A DNA stretch of 64,000 bases from Chitinophagaceae bacterium (GCA_016703625.1 JADJBP010000002.1:248001-312000); one strand, 5' to 3'; positions 26,746 to 36,713 are shown, counted from the stretch's first letter. The notes: a model not told the origin generated them from the sequence alone. Translations and numbers: made by a program.

Positions 26746-27659
26746 TTCATTTCATCTTTATACCTTCCGGCATTGGTAATATCCAGTCTTTGTAAAATTT
26801 CGGAAGCCCTTGCTTTATCCTGCTGCGGCGCTTTTGAAAATATCTTGATCAGTTCAGTTGCCTTACCCTGGAAAAAAAACTGGCTGATCATTTTATTGGG
26901 GTTATCAGTATTGAAATTACTCATCAGGTTCAATACATTCAACACCTCTACCCTGGCCGCATTTTCATCCTCGTACAATTTATCCATTCCCATACGGTAA
27001 TAATTATAATACACATCATGCATGATGGTATACCGGCTGTTCAGCATGTTTTCTACCAGCCAATAGCGGTTCCGCACACCGTCAAAAGCTTTCCAGCCCG
27101 ATATTCCCCGGCCATCCGGTGCATTATTTACAATATTCTGTGCCTTTTGAAAATATGGGTCACCGCCACGTAGCGAAAATGAAGCATAGTCGAAACCAAT
27201 GACCATATAAGCATAATAGGCAATGATGGCGGTAAGGTTTGATATAAGTGCATCGTTACCGGTAACCCTGTTCTCATTAAAATCAAGTTGCTGAAACTCG
27301 ATATACTTAAAAATTACATTATCGTCTTTAAAATTGATGATGGGAGAAATGTACGAAGAATTAAAAACAGGCCGTGCAGCCTGTATGGTAATGGATGCAT
27401 TGTACACATTCAGGTCGCCGGTTGACTGCAGGTTCAGTAAAAAATTACATTCGATCCTTTCATTTTGGGTGAAATTATCGGAAGTCCATTTGCGTGTATT
27501 GATGAACGTGTTTAACGCAGATTGCAGGGTGCGGAAAACATTCTGGTTCACATTATTGGCAACCTGGTTACTGATCACCGTGATATTGGCCTTTAATTCC
27601 TGCGCAGCAGCCATGTTGGTTATAAAAGCCAGCAGCAGTATTAAATTAATTTTTCGCAT
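26742..27659 (-). CDS. porD: Type IX secretion protein PorD (DUF4835)
   Basis: 305 residues with signal peptide MRKINLILLLAFITNMAAA. LKANITVISNQVANNVNQNVF, FIEFQQLDFNENR-type segments and YYAYMVIGFDYASFSLRGGDPYF are diagnostic of DUF4835, named PorD in type IX secretion studies. It is thought to be a periplasmic/outer-membrane component needed for T9SS function; the exact role is unclear. It overlaps coaBC by 14 bases. Its presence fits the two large T9SS substrates in this window. Confidence 0.88.
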   Translation of the reverse strand: MRKINLILLLAFITNMAAAQELKANITVISNQVANNVNQNVFRTLQSALNTFINTRKWTSDNFTQNERIECNFLLNLQSTGDLNVYNASITIQAARPVFNSSYISPIINFKDDNVIFKYIEFQQLDFNENRVTGNDALISNLTAIIAYYAYMVIGFDYASFSLRGGDPYFQKAQNIVNNAPDGRGISGWKAFDGVRNRYWLVENMLNSRYTIMHDVYYNYYRMGMDKLYEDENAARVEVLNVLNLMSNFNTDNPNKMISQFFFQGKATELIKIFSKAPQQDKARASEILQRLDITNAGRYKDEMK

Positions 27660-28844
27660 AAAATTGTTGAATAATGGTATTTACGATGTCTATAGCCACA
27701 TTTTTTTTTGACTTCATATCAAACGGAAAGGTAGTACCGTCTTTATCAAAAATAGTGATTTTGTTGGTATCATGTCCAAACCCGGCACCGGCATCCTGCA
27801 AAGAATTCAGCACGATCATATCTGCATTTTTAGTCTGCAGTTTTTGTAAGGCATATGCTGTTTCATTATTGGTTTCCAGCGCAAACCCAACCAAAACCTG
27901 TTTGCCTGTTTTTTGTTCGCCCAATGTTTTTAAAATATCCTTTGTCTTGGTTAATTGAAGGGTAAGTTCATGGCCGGTTTTCTTTATCTTTTCCAACGCA
28001 TTATTAACCGGGGTATAATCAGCAACAGCAGCACTCATAACCGCGATATCGCAGCCGGGGAAGATCTTTTCACAGGCAGTAAACATGTCTTCCGCAGTTT
28101 TTACGGGTACCAGTTTAATTCCGGTATTCACTTTAACAGATGAAGGGCCAAGTACCAGGGTAACTTCGGCTCCCCGGTTTTGCATTTCTTCTGCAATGGC
28201 AACACCCATTTTACCTGTTGAATAATTACCAATAAATCTTACCGGGTCTATCTGTTCATAGGTAGGGCCTGCCGTGATCAACACTTTCTTTCCATTTAAT
28301 TCAGACCTGTTCAAAAAAAACCGTTGAGCCATTGTACAATAGTTTCGGGTTCTGCCATCCTGCCTTCGCCGGTTAAACCGCTTGCCAGGTCGCCATTTTC
28401 AACAGGGATGATGTGGTTATTAAATCCTTTTATCGTTTCCAGGTTTCTTTTTGTGGAGCCATGAAACCACATATCCTCATCCATGGCCGGGGCTACAACC
28501 ACGGGGCAGGTAGCAGAAAGATAAACCGCCATCAGCAGGTTATCACAGGAGCCGGATGCCATCTTTGCCAAAGTATTGCAGCTTAAAGGGGCTACCAGCA
28601 TCACATCGGCCCAGCGCCCGAGCATTACATGATTGGCCCAGCTGTCATTTTCTGTAAGATCGGCCAAAACCGGGTTCCTGGATAAGGTTGACAGGGTGAG
28701 TGGTGTTACAAAATCCTTTGCGGCAGGTGTCATCACGATCCTGACTTCGGCACCGGCTTTAACCAGCAGCCTGGTTAACACAGCTGTTTTGTAAGCAGCT
28801 ATACTGCCACTGATGCCCAATAATATTTTTTTGTTCTGCAACAT
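27646..28844 (-). CDS. coaBC: Phosphopantothenoylcysteine decarboxylase/phosphopantothenate-cysteine ligase (one frameshift)
   Basis: The CoaC half has GISGSIAAYKTAVLTRLL, PLSCNTLAKMASGSCDNLL and PAMDEDMW (the PxMNxxMW substrate motif with Asp for Asn). The CoaB half has VLITAGPTYEQIDPVRFIGNYSTGKMG and MSAAVADYTP. The frame breaks at the A8 run 28313-28320; one more base gives GFFLNRSELNGKK across the junction. The start is set at 28844 (MLQNKKILLG) because the alternative ATG at 28862 lies inside the preceding terminator hairpin. It performs two steps of coenzyme A synthesis and is normally essential. Confidence 0.93.
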
Positions 28845-28881
28845 AAAAAACCCCGCAATCATGTTTAATGAATGTGGGGTT
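28845..28881 (-). terminator. Hairpin between rpoZ and coaBC
   Basis: On the reverse strand AACCCC...CATTCAT pairs with ATGATTG...GGGGTT and is followed by T6. It would partly terminate the bamD-rpoZ transcript just before coaBC. Confidence 0.6.
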
Positions 28882-28929
28882 AAAATTATGACTTCTTAAC
28901 TAAATAAGATGCTAAAAGTTTGACAGCAA

Positions 28930-29271
28930 TTAACTGAATAAGTCCTCGTCGTTCCTGCGGAAGTAAACCTTATCTTCCATAAATTCCTGGGTAGCCAGTA
29001 AAGCAGGGTTGGGCATGCGTTCGTATGCTTTTGAGATCTCGATCTGCTCCTTGTTCTCATGGATCTCTTCCAGGCTGTCGGTATGACTTGCAAATTCTTC
29101 CAGTTTGTTATGCAACTCTTCTTTCAAAGTGATGTTGATCTGGTTTGCCCGCTTTGCGATAATGGCAATGGATTCATACAGGTTACCTGTTTTTTCCTTT
29201 ATATCAGATAATTTTTTAGGTTCTACCACGCTGCTGGTATTAGCGCTTAGCTGACGTCTGAGTTTGCTCAT
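28930..29271 (-). CDS. rpoZ: RNA polymerase omega subunit, RPB6-like
   Basis: 113 residues. TGNLYESIAIIAKRANQINITLKEELHNKLEEF is the omega/RPB6 helical core, which helps fold and hold the beta' subunit. The C-terminal YERMPNPALLATQEFMEDKVYFRR is typical of the Bacteroidota form. Its 5' end overlaps the end of bamD by about 30 bases. The bamD-rpoZ-coaBC order is conserved in Bacteroidota. Confidence 0.85.
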   Translation of the reverse strand: MSKLRRQLSANTSSVVEPKKLSDIKEKTGNLYESIAIIAKRANQINITLKEELHNKLEEFASHTDSLEEIHENKEQIEISKAYERMPNPALLATQEFMEDKVYFRRNDEDLFS

Positions 29272-30070
29272 ATTTTATTGCTTTAATGTTGTTTTTACTT
29301 TGGTTGCTAAAACTTTCCGCTTCTTTTAAAAGTTTACTTTCCGGGTACCGGTCCACAAAATACTGGTATTCATCTATCACTTTTTCAAAACGTTCTACCT
29401 GCTTATCGGTTATACTCAATTTGGCAAATCTATAATATGATTTAACCGCTTTAAGCATATACTCTTCCCCCTGCATCGATTCGGGGTAGTTATTGATCAG
29501 CGTGGTATAAGCAATGGCTGCAGCACGGAACTGCCCCATGTTATAATACAATTCTGCTGCACGGTGTTCTTTCTGTTCCAGTTTTGCCCTGCATTTATCA
29601 ATGATATCAGAAGCATCTTTATTGCGTTCAGACCCCGGGTGTGTATTGATAAAGGTCTGCATCATACCCATCGCCCGTATCGTATTCACCTGTTCCAGTT
29701 CAAGTTTGGGTGATTGTTTGTAAAAACAATAGGCACGCATATAATCAACCTCTTCTGCCTTGGTACTGTTTGGAAAAACTTCCAGGAACCCTTTGAACAG
29801 GTTTTCGGCATCCGCATATTGTTTCATGTGATAAAAACAATAGGCATCTTTATAATATAATTCCTCAAACTTTATGGTTCCTTTGAATACCGGGAATAAT
29901 TCTTCATACAGCTCCTGCGCTATCTTGTACTTACCCTTACTGTAATATTCATCTGCCATTTTCAGCTTATACTCATAATCCTTGCTTTTGGTAACCTTGC
30001 TGTAATTATTACAGGATGATATAAGAAACAGTAAAACCGCTGATGTAAATAATAATTTGAATACTTTCAT
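29240..30070 (-). CDS. bamD: Outer membrane protein assembly factor BamD
   Basis: 276 residues. Signal peptide with lipobox LISSC (Cys20), then TPR-like repeats: MADEYYSKGKYKIAQELYEELF, YYKDAYCFYHMKQYADAENLFKGFLEVFPNS and so on, as in BamD/ComL. As a lipoprotein of the inner leaflet of the outer membrane it cooperates with BamA to insert beta-barrels such as the TonB receptor and OmpA proteins of this window. CAAAATTA at 30079-30086 (TAATTTTG on the coding strand) is a candidate -7 element. Confidence 0.92.
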   Translation of the reverse strand: MKVFKLLFTSAVLLFLISSCNNYSKVTKSKDYEYKLKMADEYYSKGKYKIAQELYEELFPVFKGTIKFEELYYKDAYCFYHMKQYADAENLFKGFLEVFPNSTKAEEVDYMRAYCFYKQSPKLELEQVNTIRAMGMMQTFINTHPGSERNKDASDIIDKCRAKLEQKEHRAAELYYNMGQFRAAAIAYTTLINNYPESMQGEEYMLKAVKSYYRFAKLSITDKQVERFEKVIDEYQYFVDRYPESKLLKEAESFSNQSKNNIKAIKYEQTQTSAKR

Positions 30071-30176
30071 AAAGGATGCAAAATTAATGTAAATAACTCA
30101 AATATGCCCGTTATTATACAAATAGCCAAAAAACAACAGTTAATGATTTGATAAAGAGGAAGATGGTGTAAACAAC

Positions 30177-30199
30177 AGCCCCCCGATGAACGGGGGGCT
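30177..30199 (-). terminator. Hairpin after the OmpA/TSP3 gene
   Basis: AGCCCCCCG and CGGGGGGCT pair around a five-base loop. On the reverse strand it is followed by TGTTGTTT, a weak U-tract. Confidence 0.65.
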
Positions 30200-30224
30200 G
30201 AAAATGTGCTGAATATTTTACTTA

Positions 30225-31865
30225 TTAATTACATTTAATATCAACCGAATTCTTATCACCACCACCCACTTCGCAACTGGTAGTGATCCTGTCTGCACTG
30301 ATACCTTCTTTTTCAACCAGGTATATTTTAATGGCATCTAATCTTTTCTGGCAATTGGCCTGTGATGCTTTTGAAGCTTCAGGGTATCCGAATATGGAGA
30401 TCATACAATTTGGATTTGCCTTTAATTTTGAAGCCACAGTAGCCAGCATGGCCTTATTATCATTGGATAACGTGCTTATATTGCCTTTATACAATAATGA
30501 CGGGTAATCACAAGGGCATGCCGTTGGTGGAGGAGTCACCGGGTTTTTACAACACTCAGGATCCGGGCATTTACCAACACCATCGGCATTTACCGGCTGG
30601 CATTCTGTTGGAGTGATCAGTTGTTTATCCTTACAATCAGGTACACCATCACCGTCAGTATCCCTTGTTACACCATGTGTATCAACCGGGCAACCGGCGG
30701 GTGTATTGGGTTCCCTGTCAAGGTGATCGCAAACACCATCACCATCTGCATCATTACAGTCATTTTTAGGTATTTTAACATTGCGGTGGTTACGCAGTTC
30801 ATCATATGCATAATCCAAAGGATTAACCCACCATAAAGGTTCAACAGATTTTCCGCCCAGGTTTACATTTAAACCAAGTGAAAGGTAGTTGTAACTATCA
30901 TAATCGGGGGTTAAAGCAGCATCTCCGTAAGTATGTTCCTGCCAGCGCTGCCCATCCAGCAAATCAGTTTTAACAAAGGTGAACCTGTCTTCCAAAGCCA
31001 GGTTGATTCTCCTGCTCAATTTAATGGCAACACCAGCCAATAAAGTACCGGAAGGTTTTATGGTATTATCTCCCAATTTTGGCCTGCGGTCAAGTTCGTT
31101 TTCAGCAACTGTTTCATAGGTTTTATCCATACCGGCTTTCAGTGCCTTTATTACATCCTTCCTGTTACTGTACACAGGGCTGTTGAGTGAATTGAACAAT
31201 GCACTGTAATTATTGCCATTGGCATCAAGCGCATTTACCATGGTTTTAAACCAGGATAAGCCGATACCGCCACCACCATAAATTACAATACCGGTCTTTT
31301 GCTTGTGAAAACGTATATTATTTAAAGTGACAATACCCTGTAAACTAAGGTCCTGCATTTTAATTTTGTAGTTATAAAATACCTGGTCCTGGTTTGGTGA
31401 ATAATTACCGGCACGATCAGAATAAACCATATCGCCGTTATTCAACCTTTCGGGAGAAAAATATCTTTGTCCTGCAGGTAAATTCCTGTTCCAGGCGGGA
31501 TTTTTTCCATAATTTTCACTGGCAAGCCAGTTCAAACCCTTGCCCGTTCCATTTAAATACTGAAGTCTTAAAGAGAATACATAACCAAAAGCCTTTCTTA
31601 CATGAGCTGCAAATCCCAATGTTGGTATCCTTGTAGCAACATCGCCACTTACTGAGAACATACCGGCAGAAACGCCGACTTCCCACATATTACGTGGTTT
31701 TGCAGGAAAATTATAGGTACTGTTCCAAAAATCATTCTGTTGTGCCATACGTTTAGGCGGTATAACTGAAGAGTCGTAAACACTGCCTTGCCCCCCAACC
31801 TGTGCAATAGCACTCATGGAAAGAAACAGAAAGCCTATTAAGAATTTATACTTTTTGCTAGTCAT
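30225..31865 (-). CDS. Outer membrane protein with barrel, calcium-binding TSP3 repeats and OmpA-like end
   Basis: 546 residues. Signal peptide MTSKKYKFLIGFLFLSMSAIA, then an N-terminal beta-barrel of about 330 residues (WEVGVSAGMFSVSGDVATRIPTLGFAAHV). Next come thrombospondin type 3 calcium-binding repeats (DADGDGVCDHLDREPNTPAG, DTDGDGVPDCKD), a Pro/Cys-rich linker (PECCKNPVTPPPTACPCDYP) and a degenerate OmpA-like C-terminal domain (QKRLDAIKIYLVEKEGISADRI). The last lacks the usual NxxLSxxRA residues, so peptidoglycan binding is doubtful. Candidate promoter (reverse strand) at 31914-31944: TTG, 20 bases, TAATTTTG. Confidence 0.88.
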   Translation of the reverse strand: MTSKKYKFLIGFLFLSMSAIAQVGGQGSVYDSSVIPPKRMAQQNDFWNSTYNFPAKPRNMWEVGVSAGMFSVSGDVATRIPTLGFAAHVRKAFGYVFSLRLQYLNGTGKGLNWLASENYGKNPAWNRNLPAGQRYFSPERLNNGDMVYSDRAGNYSPNQDQVFYNYKIKMQDLSLQGIVTLNNIRFHKQKTGIVIYGGGGIGLSWFKTMVNALDANGNNYSALFNSLNSPVYSNRKDVIKALKAGMDKTYETVAENELDRRPKLGDNTIKPSGTLLAGVAIKLSRRINLALEDRFTFVKTDLLDGQRWQEHTYGDAALTPDYDSYNYLSLGLNVNLGGKSVEPLWWVNPLDYAYDELRNHRNVKIPKNDCNDADGDGVCDHLDREPNTPAGCPVDTHGVTRDTDGDGVPDCKDKQLITPTECQPVNADGVGKCPDPECCKNPVTPPPTACPCDYPSLLYKGNISTLSNDNKAMLATVASKLKANPNCMISIFGYPEASKASQANCQKRLDAIKIYLVEKEGISADRITTSCEVGGGDKNSVDIKCN

Positions 31866-31913
31866 AATCTAATAATTAAGAAATTTTTATAATCTATTGA
31901 GTTAATAATATGG

Positions 31914-31944
31914 CAAAATTATCAAAAAACCGCCTAATAATCAA
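31914..31944 (-). promoter_or_regulatory. Promoter of the OmpA/TSP3 gene
   Basis: On the reverse strand TTG (31944-31942) is followed after 20 bases by TAATTTTG (31921-31914), matching the Bacteroidota pattern, about 50 bases before the ATG. Confidence 0.5.
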
Positions 31945-32142
31945 TTTTTTTATGTTTTATTTAGGCTATCAAATAATATTTGCACTTATAAACGGTAAGA
32001 CTCTGTTAAAAGTATTTTCGTTGCATTAAAAAAACATTGTTTTAAACTAATTACTTTACTATCAGAATATTAACCTGCAGCCGTTTCCCTAAATTTTATT
32101 TGACGGGATTTCATACTGTGGTATATTGCCTGACTTTTACAC

Positions 32143-33104
32143 ATGGATTTTATTAATAACATAATTGGGGAAGAATTAAAAATTTTTGAAAAAAATTTGC
32201 AGAAGCAGTAAAAAGCGAAACACTGTTGCTGGATACGATCATGAAGTACATCATAAAACGTAAAGGCAAACAATTAAGGCCCATGTTCGTTTTACTGAGT
32301 GCCAAACTTCATGGAGAGATCAATGAAAGTACATACCGGGCAGCTGCACTGGTAGAATTACTGCATACAGCAACCCTGGTACATGACGATGTTGTTGATG
32401 ATTCACTCGAAAGAAGAAGTTACTTTTCAATAAATGCACTCTGGAATAAAAAAATTGCAGTGCTTGTTGGGGATTACCTGCTCTCAAAAGGCCTGCTCCT
32501 GGCAACATCCAACAATGATTTCAGGCATTTGCATATACTTTCTGATGCAGTTAAACAAATGAGTGAAGGTGAATTGCTTCAACTGCAAAAAACAAGAAAG
32601 CTGAATTTAAATGAAGAGACCTATTTTGAGATCATCAGGAATAAAACTGCCTCGCTGCTCTCTTCAGCCTGTTCTGTTGGTGCATACAGTACCACAAAGG
32701 ATGAAGACATAACTGCTAAAATGAAGATCTTTGGCGAGAAAGCAGGAATTGCTTTTCAAATAAAAGATGACCTGTTCGACTACGGTAAAGATGATATTGG
32801 CAAACCCACCGGTAACGACATCAGGGAAAAAAAACTTACGCTGCCGTTGATTTTCACATTGAATAATGTACCGGCATCCACTAAAAGAAAATTAATTTAC
32901 ATCGTTAAGAATGAAAATAAAGATCCGCAAAAAGTAAAAATGGTGATCGATACCGTTACGGAAGCAGGGGGTATTGCCTATGCTTCGCAAAAAATGAGAG
33001 AATACCGGGATGAAGCATTGAATATACTGAACGGCTTTACCGGATCACCGGTAAGAAATGCGCTGGAAGAACTCGTACGGTTTACTACCGACAGGAAATA
33101 TTAA
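32143..33104 (+). CDS. Polyprenyl (all-trans) diphosphate synthase (one frameshift)
   Basis: The N-terminus MDFINNIIGEELKIFEK starts at 32143 and the frame stops within 60 bases; adding one A to the A7 run at 32189-32195 gives EKKFAEAVKSETLLLDTIMKYI and joins the main ORF. GKQLRPMFVLLSAKL, the first aspartate-rich motif HDDVVDD and the second FQIKDDLFDYG are complete. Length about 320 residues, as for octaprenyl/heptaprenyl synthases that provide the menaquinone side chain. The stop is one base before the recJ start, so the two are likely cotranscribed. Confidence 0.9.
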
Positions 33105-33105
33105 A

Positions 33106-34803
33106 ATGGAGAAAAGGTGGAAAATAATACAGGCAGATGAACATAAGGTAGATGCATTACAGCAATCGCTTACTATAAACCGGTCTATCTGCCGTATTTT
33201 GGTTGATCGGGGTTTTGATGATTATGAGAAAGCAAAAAAGTATTTCAGGCCGCAACTAATCGAACTGCACGATCCCCGGCTGATGAAGGATATGGATAAG
33301 GCTGTACAGCGTATCCTTACTGCGTTTCAAAACAAAGAAAAGATCCTGGTCTTTGGCGATTATGATGTGGATGGCACCACATCGGTAGCCTGCATGTATA
33401 AATTCCTTGGGAAAATTTATGAACCGGGCCTGTTGGATTTTTATATACCTCACCGCTACCGCGAAGGTTATGGCGTCAGTAAAATGGGCATTGACTATGC
33501 CAAAGAAAATAATTTCTCTTTAATAATCTCACTCGACTGCGGCATTAAATCGGTGGATTTGGTTGCTTATGCTAAAAGCCTTGGCATTGATTTTATCATT
33601 TTCGATCATCATTTGCCCGATGATGAAATTCCGGATGCTGCAGCCATACTCAACCCAAAACAAAAAGACTGCAATTATCCATACAAAGAACTTTGCGGCT
33701 GCGGTGTTGGTTTTAAACTCATAACCGCACTCGCAGCAGAACTCAATATTGATGAGGAACATTTTTACTGTTACCTCGACCTGGTAGCAGTAGCCATTGC
33801 TGCCGATATTGTTCCCATGACCGGAGAGAACAGGATACTGGCTTACTATGGACTCGAAAAAATAAACAGTGTACCCAATGCCGGTATTAAGGCCCTGATA
33901 TTTTTAGGCGGCATCCAGAAAAAATTATCCATCAACAACGTGGTTTTTGTAATAGCACCCCGGGTAAATGCAGCAGGCCGCATGGATGATGCAAAAAAAG
34001 CAGTGCAGTTATTTATTGAGGATGATTATGATAAAGCCATGGAATTTGCCGAAATGCTGCACAGCGATAATACCGACCGGAAAGAGGCCGACAGCAGCAT
34101 TACCTCCGAAGCCCTGGAGATAATAAATTCAGATATTGCGCTGCAACATAAAAAAACCACGGTTGTATTCCGCGATCACTGGCATAAAGGGGTTGTTGGC
34201 ATTGTGGCCAGCAGGCTGATCGAAACCTATTTTCGTCCAACCGTTGTGTTAACGCAAAGCGGCGATGTCGCTGCAGGAAGTGCACGCAGTGTTCCCGGGT
34301 TTAACCTGTACGAAGCCATACATGCCTGCAGGGAATACCTGCTGGGTTATGGCGGGCATTTTGCGGCAGCCGGGCTTTCCCTGTTACCAGAAAAGATAAA
34401 CGCTTTTACAGCTAAGTTCGAAGAAGTGGTTTCAGCTACCATTCCGGATAACCTGTTGATCCCGGAAATAATCATTGATACTGAAATTGAATTTGCTGAT
34501 CTTTCGCAAAACCTGTACAACATTATCTGCCAGATGGAGCCCTTTGGCCCCGAAAACATGCGGCCGGTTTTTATTGCAAAAAATGTACAGGATACCGGTT
34601 ATTCAAAGATCGTAAAGGAACTGCATATCCGTTTTGTGGTTAAGCAGGGGACATTTTCTTTTACCGGGATCGGCTTTAACCTGGCCGGAAAATATGCATT
34701 GCTGAAAAAACCGTTCGACCTGGTTTTTACGTTAGATGAGAACGAATGGAACGGAACTAAAAATTTACAATTAAAAGTGATCGACCTGCGCAGCAGCGGA
34801 TAA
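33106..34803 (+). CDS. recJ: Single-stranded-DNA-specific exonuclease RecJ
   Basis: 565 residues from the ATG at 33106 (MEKRWKIIQADEH), chosen over an upstream in-frame start inside the preceding gene. DHH-family motifs: VFGDYDVDGTTS (motif I), ISLDCGIKS, IIFDHHLPDD (DHH), and the DHHA1 part with GYGGHFAAAGLSL. An OB-fold region follows. It degrades single-stranded DNA 5' to 3' in recombination and mismatch repair. Starts one base after the polyprenyl synthase stop and is directly abutted by the methyltransferase ATG. Confidence 0.95.
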   Translation: MEKRWKIIQADEHKVDALQQSLTINRSICRILVDRGFDDYEKAKKYFRPQLIELHDPRLMKDMDKAVQRILTAFQNKEKILVFGDYDVDGTTSVACMYKFLGKIYEPGLLDFYIPHRYREGYGVSKMGIDYAKENNFSLIISLDCGIKSVDLVAYAKSLGIDFIIFDHHLPDDEIPDAAAILNPKQKDCNYPYKELCGCGVGFKLITALAAELNIDEEHFYCYLDLVAVAIAADIVPMTGENRILAYYGLEKINSVPNAGIKALIFLGGIQKKLSINNVVFVIAPRVNAAGRMDDAKKAVQLFIEDDYDKAMEFAEMLHSDNTDRKEADSSITSEALEIINSDIALQHKKTTVVFRDHWHKGVVGIVASRLIETYFRPTVVLTQSGDVAAGSARSVPGFNLYEAIHACREYLLGYGGHFAAAGLSLLPEKINAFTAKFEEVVSATIPDNLLIPEIIIDTEIEFADLSQNLYNIICQMEPFGPENMRPVFIAKNVQDTGYSKIVKELHIRFVVKQGTFSFTGIGFNLAGKYALLKKPFDLVFTLDENEWNGTKNLQLKVIDLRSSG

Positions 34804-35484
34804 ATGAAAATGCTCACCTACATAAAATATTTCTATTTCCTTTTGATCAACTGGAATCTCCGTATTGCGGTGTATATGATACGACATGAAATTAAGGGTG
34901 AAAAAAAATATGGCATCAACACAACCGGGCAGGATGAATTGATCAACCTGGAAGATCTTGGCATCGACATTACGCATGCTACTATCTACATGCCCGTAAA
35001 TTATGTATTGCTGGAAGAAACCTTTAAACAGTTAAACTTTGAACCTGTAAACGGTAAATCCTTAACCCACTTTTTAGACATTGGCTGTGGCAAAGGCCGC
35101 GCGCTCTGCATGGCTGCCCACTATGGATTTACGAAGGTAACCGGGCTGGATTTTTCAAGATCGCTCTGTGAAGCGGCAACCGAAAACCTGGAAAAAACAA
35201 AACTGCAAATACCGGAATTGCAATATACTGTTATCAATAACGATGCATTTTATTTTGAAATCCCGTAGGATGTGGATTGCATATTTTTATTCAACCCATT
35301 TGACGAGATCATCATGAGTGCAGTTGTCAATAATATTTTCAGAAGCCTGCAAAACAATCCCCGTAAGATCAGCATCATTTATGTTAACCCCTTACACAAA
35401 GAACTTTTTTTAAAAGCCGGTTATACAGAATCCTGGCAGATCAAAAAGATGAAATACCTCGAAGCGGTTATATTGACGAATTAG
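34804..35484 (+). CDS. Class I SAM-dependent methyltransferase with an in-frame amber codon
   Basis: Starts immediately after the recJ stop (TAAATG). A hydrophobic N-terminal segment precedes the SAM-binding motif FLDIGCGKGRALCMAAHYGF (about residues 88-108). The frame is open until a TAG at 35266-35268, after FYFEIP, and continues in the same frame with DVDCIFLFNPFDEIIM, the normal motif IV/post-IV region, ending at 35484. This is a single-codon interruption, consistent with one substitution (GAG to TAG) rather than a slipped homopolymer. Substrate unknown; 226 residues if the amber is an error. Confidence 0.75.
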
Positions 35485-35583
35485 TTTTCATTTAATTTTT
35501 TTTCCCACACATGCCTACCTGTACAAAAGCCTGAAAGCGTTTTTGTTCAGTCTATACATTCATTTTAACGTTTCATGCAGCCA

Positions 35584-35641
35584 TCAATTGCGGTTTGGTT
35601 AAAGGAATAGCATTTTTACCGTGCAATTGATTTTTAACCAA
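35584..35641. promoter_or_regulatory. Interleaved inverted repeats upstream of the hemerythrin gene
   Basis: TCAATTGCGGT (35584-35594) can pair with ACCGTGCAATTGA (35618-35630, two-base bulge), and TTGGTTAAA (35595-35603) pairs exactly with TTTAACCAA (35633-35641). The order a-b-a'-b' means the two stems are mutually exclusive or form a pseudoknot. It ends 12 bases before the ATG at 35654. Confidence 0.45.
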
Positions 35642-35653
35642 AAAATAAAAACC

Positions 35654-36343
35654 ATGTTACGTTACAACATTTTCAACATGATCCACAAAGCCCTGCGTGC
35701 CATGCTGTATGATACGGCGCAAACCCTGCAGCAAACTTATTTTGCCGATACTGCTGAAGCCGCTGAGGCATTCGAAAAAATTAACCGGGTGATCCATGCT
35801 TTTGAACAGCACGGCCATCATGAAGACAGTATCCTGATGCCGGTGATCCAGAAATTTCAACAGGAAACCATTGCTTCTTTCGAAAAGGAACATATAGATG
35901 ACCGCCGCATGGGAGCTGATATCCTGCACCTGCAAAATATTTACAAAGCAGCCCGGTCAGGCCAGGAAAGGCTTATCGCCGGATCGGCCATTACAAAAGC
36001 ATTTGGCGATTACCTGGTCTTTAACCTGCAGCATATGCAGCGGGAAGAAATAGAACTCAACAGGTTACTATGGGATCATTATACAGACCATGAGATACAA
36101 ATGATCAATGAACGGATCATTGCAGGTATTGCACCGGATGAAATGGAAAAAGCTGCTCAATGGATGATGCGGGCAATTAACCGGGAAGAAGCCATCAACT
36201 GGCTTAAGGAAGTAAAGGCAAATGCCCCTGCTCCTGTTTTTGATCTGCTCTTCAGATTAACTGAAACAGAACTTCCGGAACGCTTCAGGGCAAAAGTGCA
36301 GGATGCTGTGCTTGCAACAGAGCTATCGGGCCAGGTATTTTAA
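35654..36343 (+). CDS. Hemerythrin-domain protein
   Basis: 229 residues from the ATG at 35654. A four-helix HHE cation-binding domain: MIHKALRAML (His), HAFEQHGHHEDSILMP (HxxxE region), FEKEHIDDRRM and LQHMQREEIELNRLLW supply candidate di-iron ligands. The C-terminal 80 residues are a second helical region (DEMEKAAQWMMRAINREEAINWLKEV) common in these proteins. Possible roles are oxygen/NO sensing or iron handling; nothing in the neighbourhood decides. The leader has an unusual interleaved inverted repeat. Confidence 0.85.
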   Translation: MLRYNIFNMIHKALRAMLYDTAQTLQQTYFADTAEAAEAFEKINRVIHAFEQHGHHEDSILMPVIQKFQQETIASFEKEHIDDRRMGADILHLQNIYKAARSGQERLIAGSAITKAFGDYLVFNLQHMQREEIELNRLLWDHYTDHEIQMINERIIAGIAPDEMEKAAQWMMRAINREEAINWLKEVKANAPAPVFDLLFRLTETELPERFRAKVQDAVLATELSGQVF

Positions 36344-36713
36344 TACAGCAATTATTAAAAGTCTATTGAAAACAATCTATACAAAAAGGGATGGCGTGCG
36401 CCATCCCTTAGACTTTAAACCATTTAACTCTTTAATTTTAATTTCATTACATCAAGCCATGATAAAATACTTCATTCTACTTAATACTGTAAAAGTTTTA
36501 TAATACATTGTGGTGTTTAATTCTAAGAGTAGAATTACCAATGAACAATTCACAGTAGTACAGGAGCTAAATCAGTACCAACCCGAAATCGGGATGTAAT
36601 TAATTTCGGGGCTCTTTTTTTGTTACTTTTTTGGAGAAGCAAAAAGTAAAAGATAAAAAACAAGATGTGGGCAATTAGAATAAAAAGAAATCACTACAAA
36701 AATCTTTGATCAC
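36344..36713. other. Intergenic region between the hemerythrin gene and htpG
   Basis: About 370 bases with a 9-bp hairpin GGGATGGCG-TG-CGCCATCCC (36388-36407), a terminator at 36563-36622 and, just after it, TTACTTTTTTGGAGAAGCAAAAAGTAA (36623-36649), an inverted word repeat. No convincing gene. Confidence 0.5.
36563..36622 (+). terminator. Rho-independent terminator with long stem
   Basis: GAGC and CCCGAAAT on the left pair with ATTTCGGG and GCTC on the right, followed by T7. It lies about 220 bases beyond the hemerythrin gene. Confidence 0.65.

Noticed and set aside
27646..28844. Separate coaB and coaC genes
   Set aside because: The split lies in an A8 run within the linker and the join reads GFFLNRSELNGKK, as in fused CoaBC.
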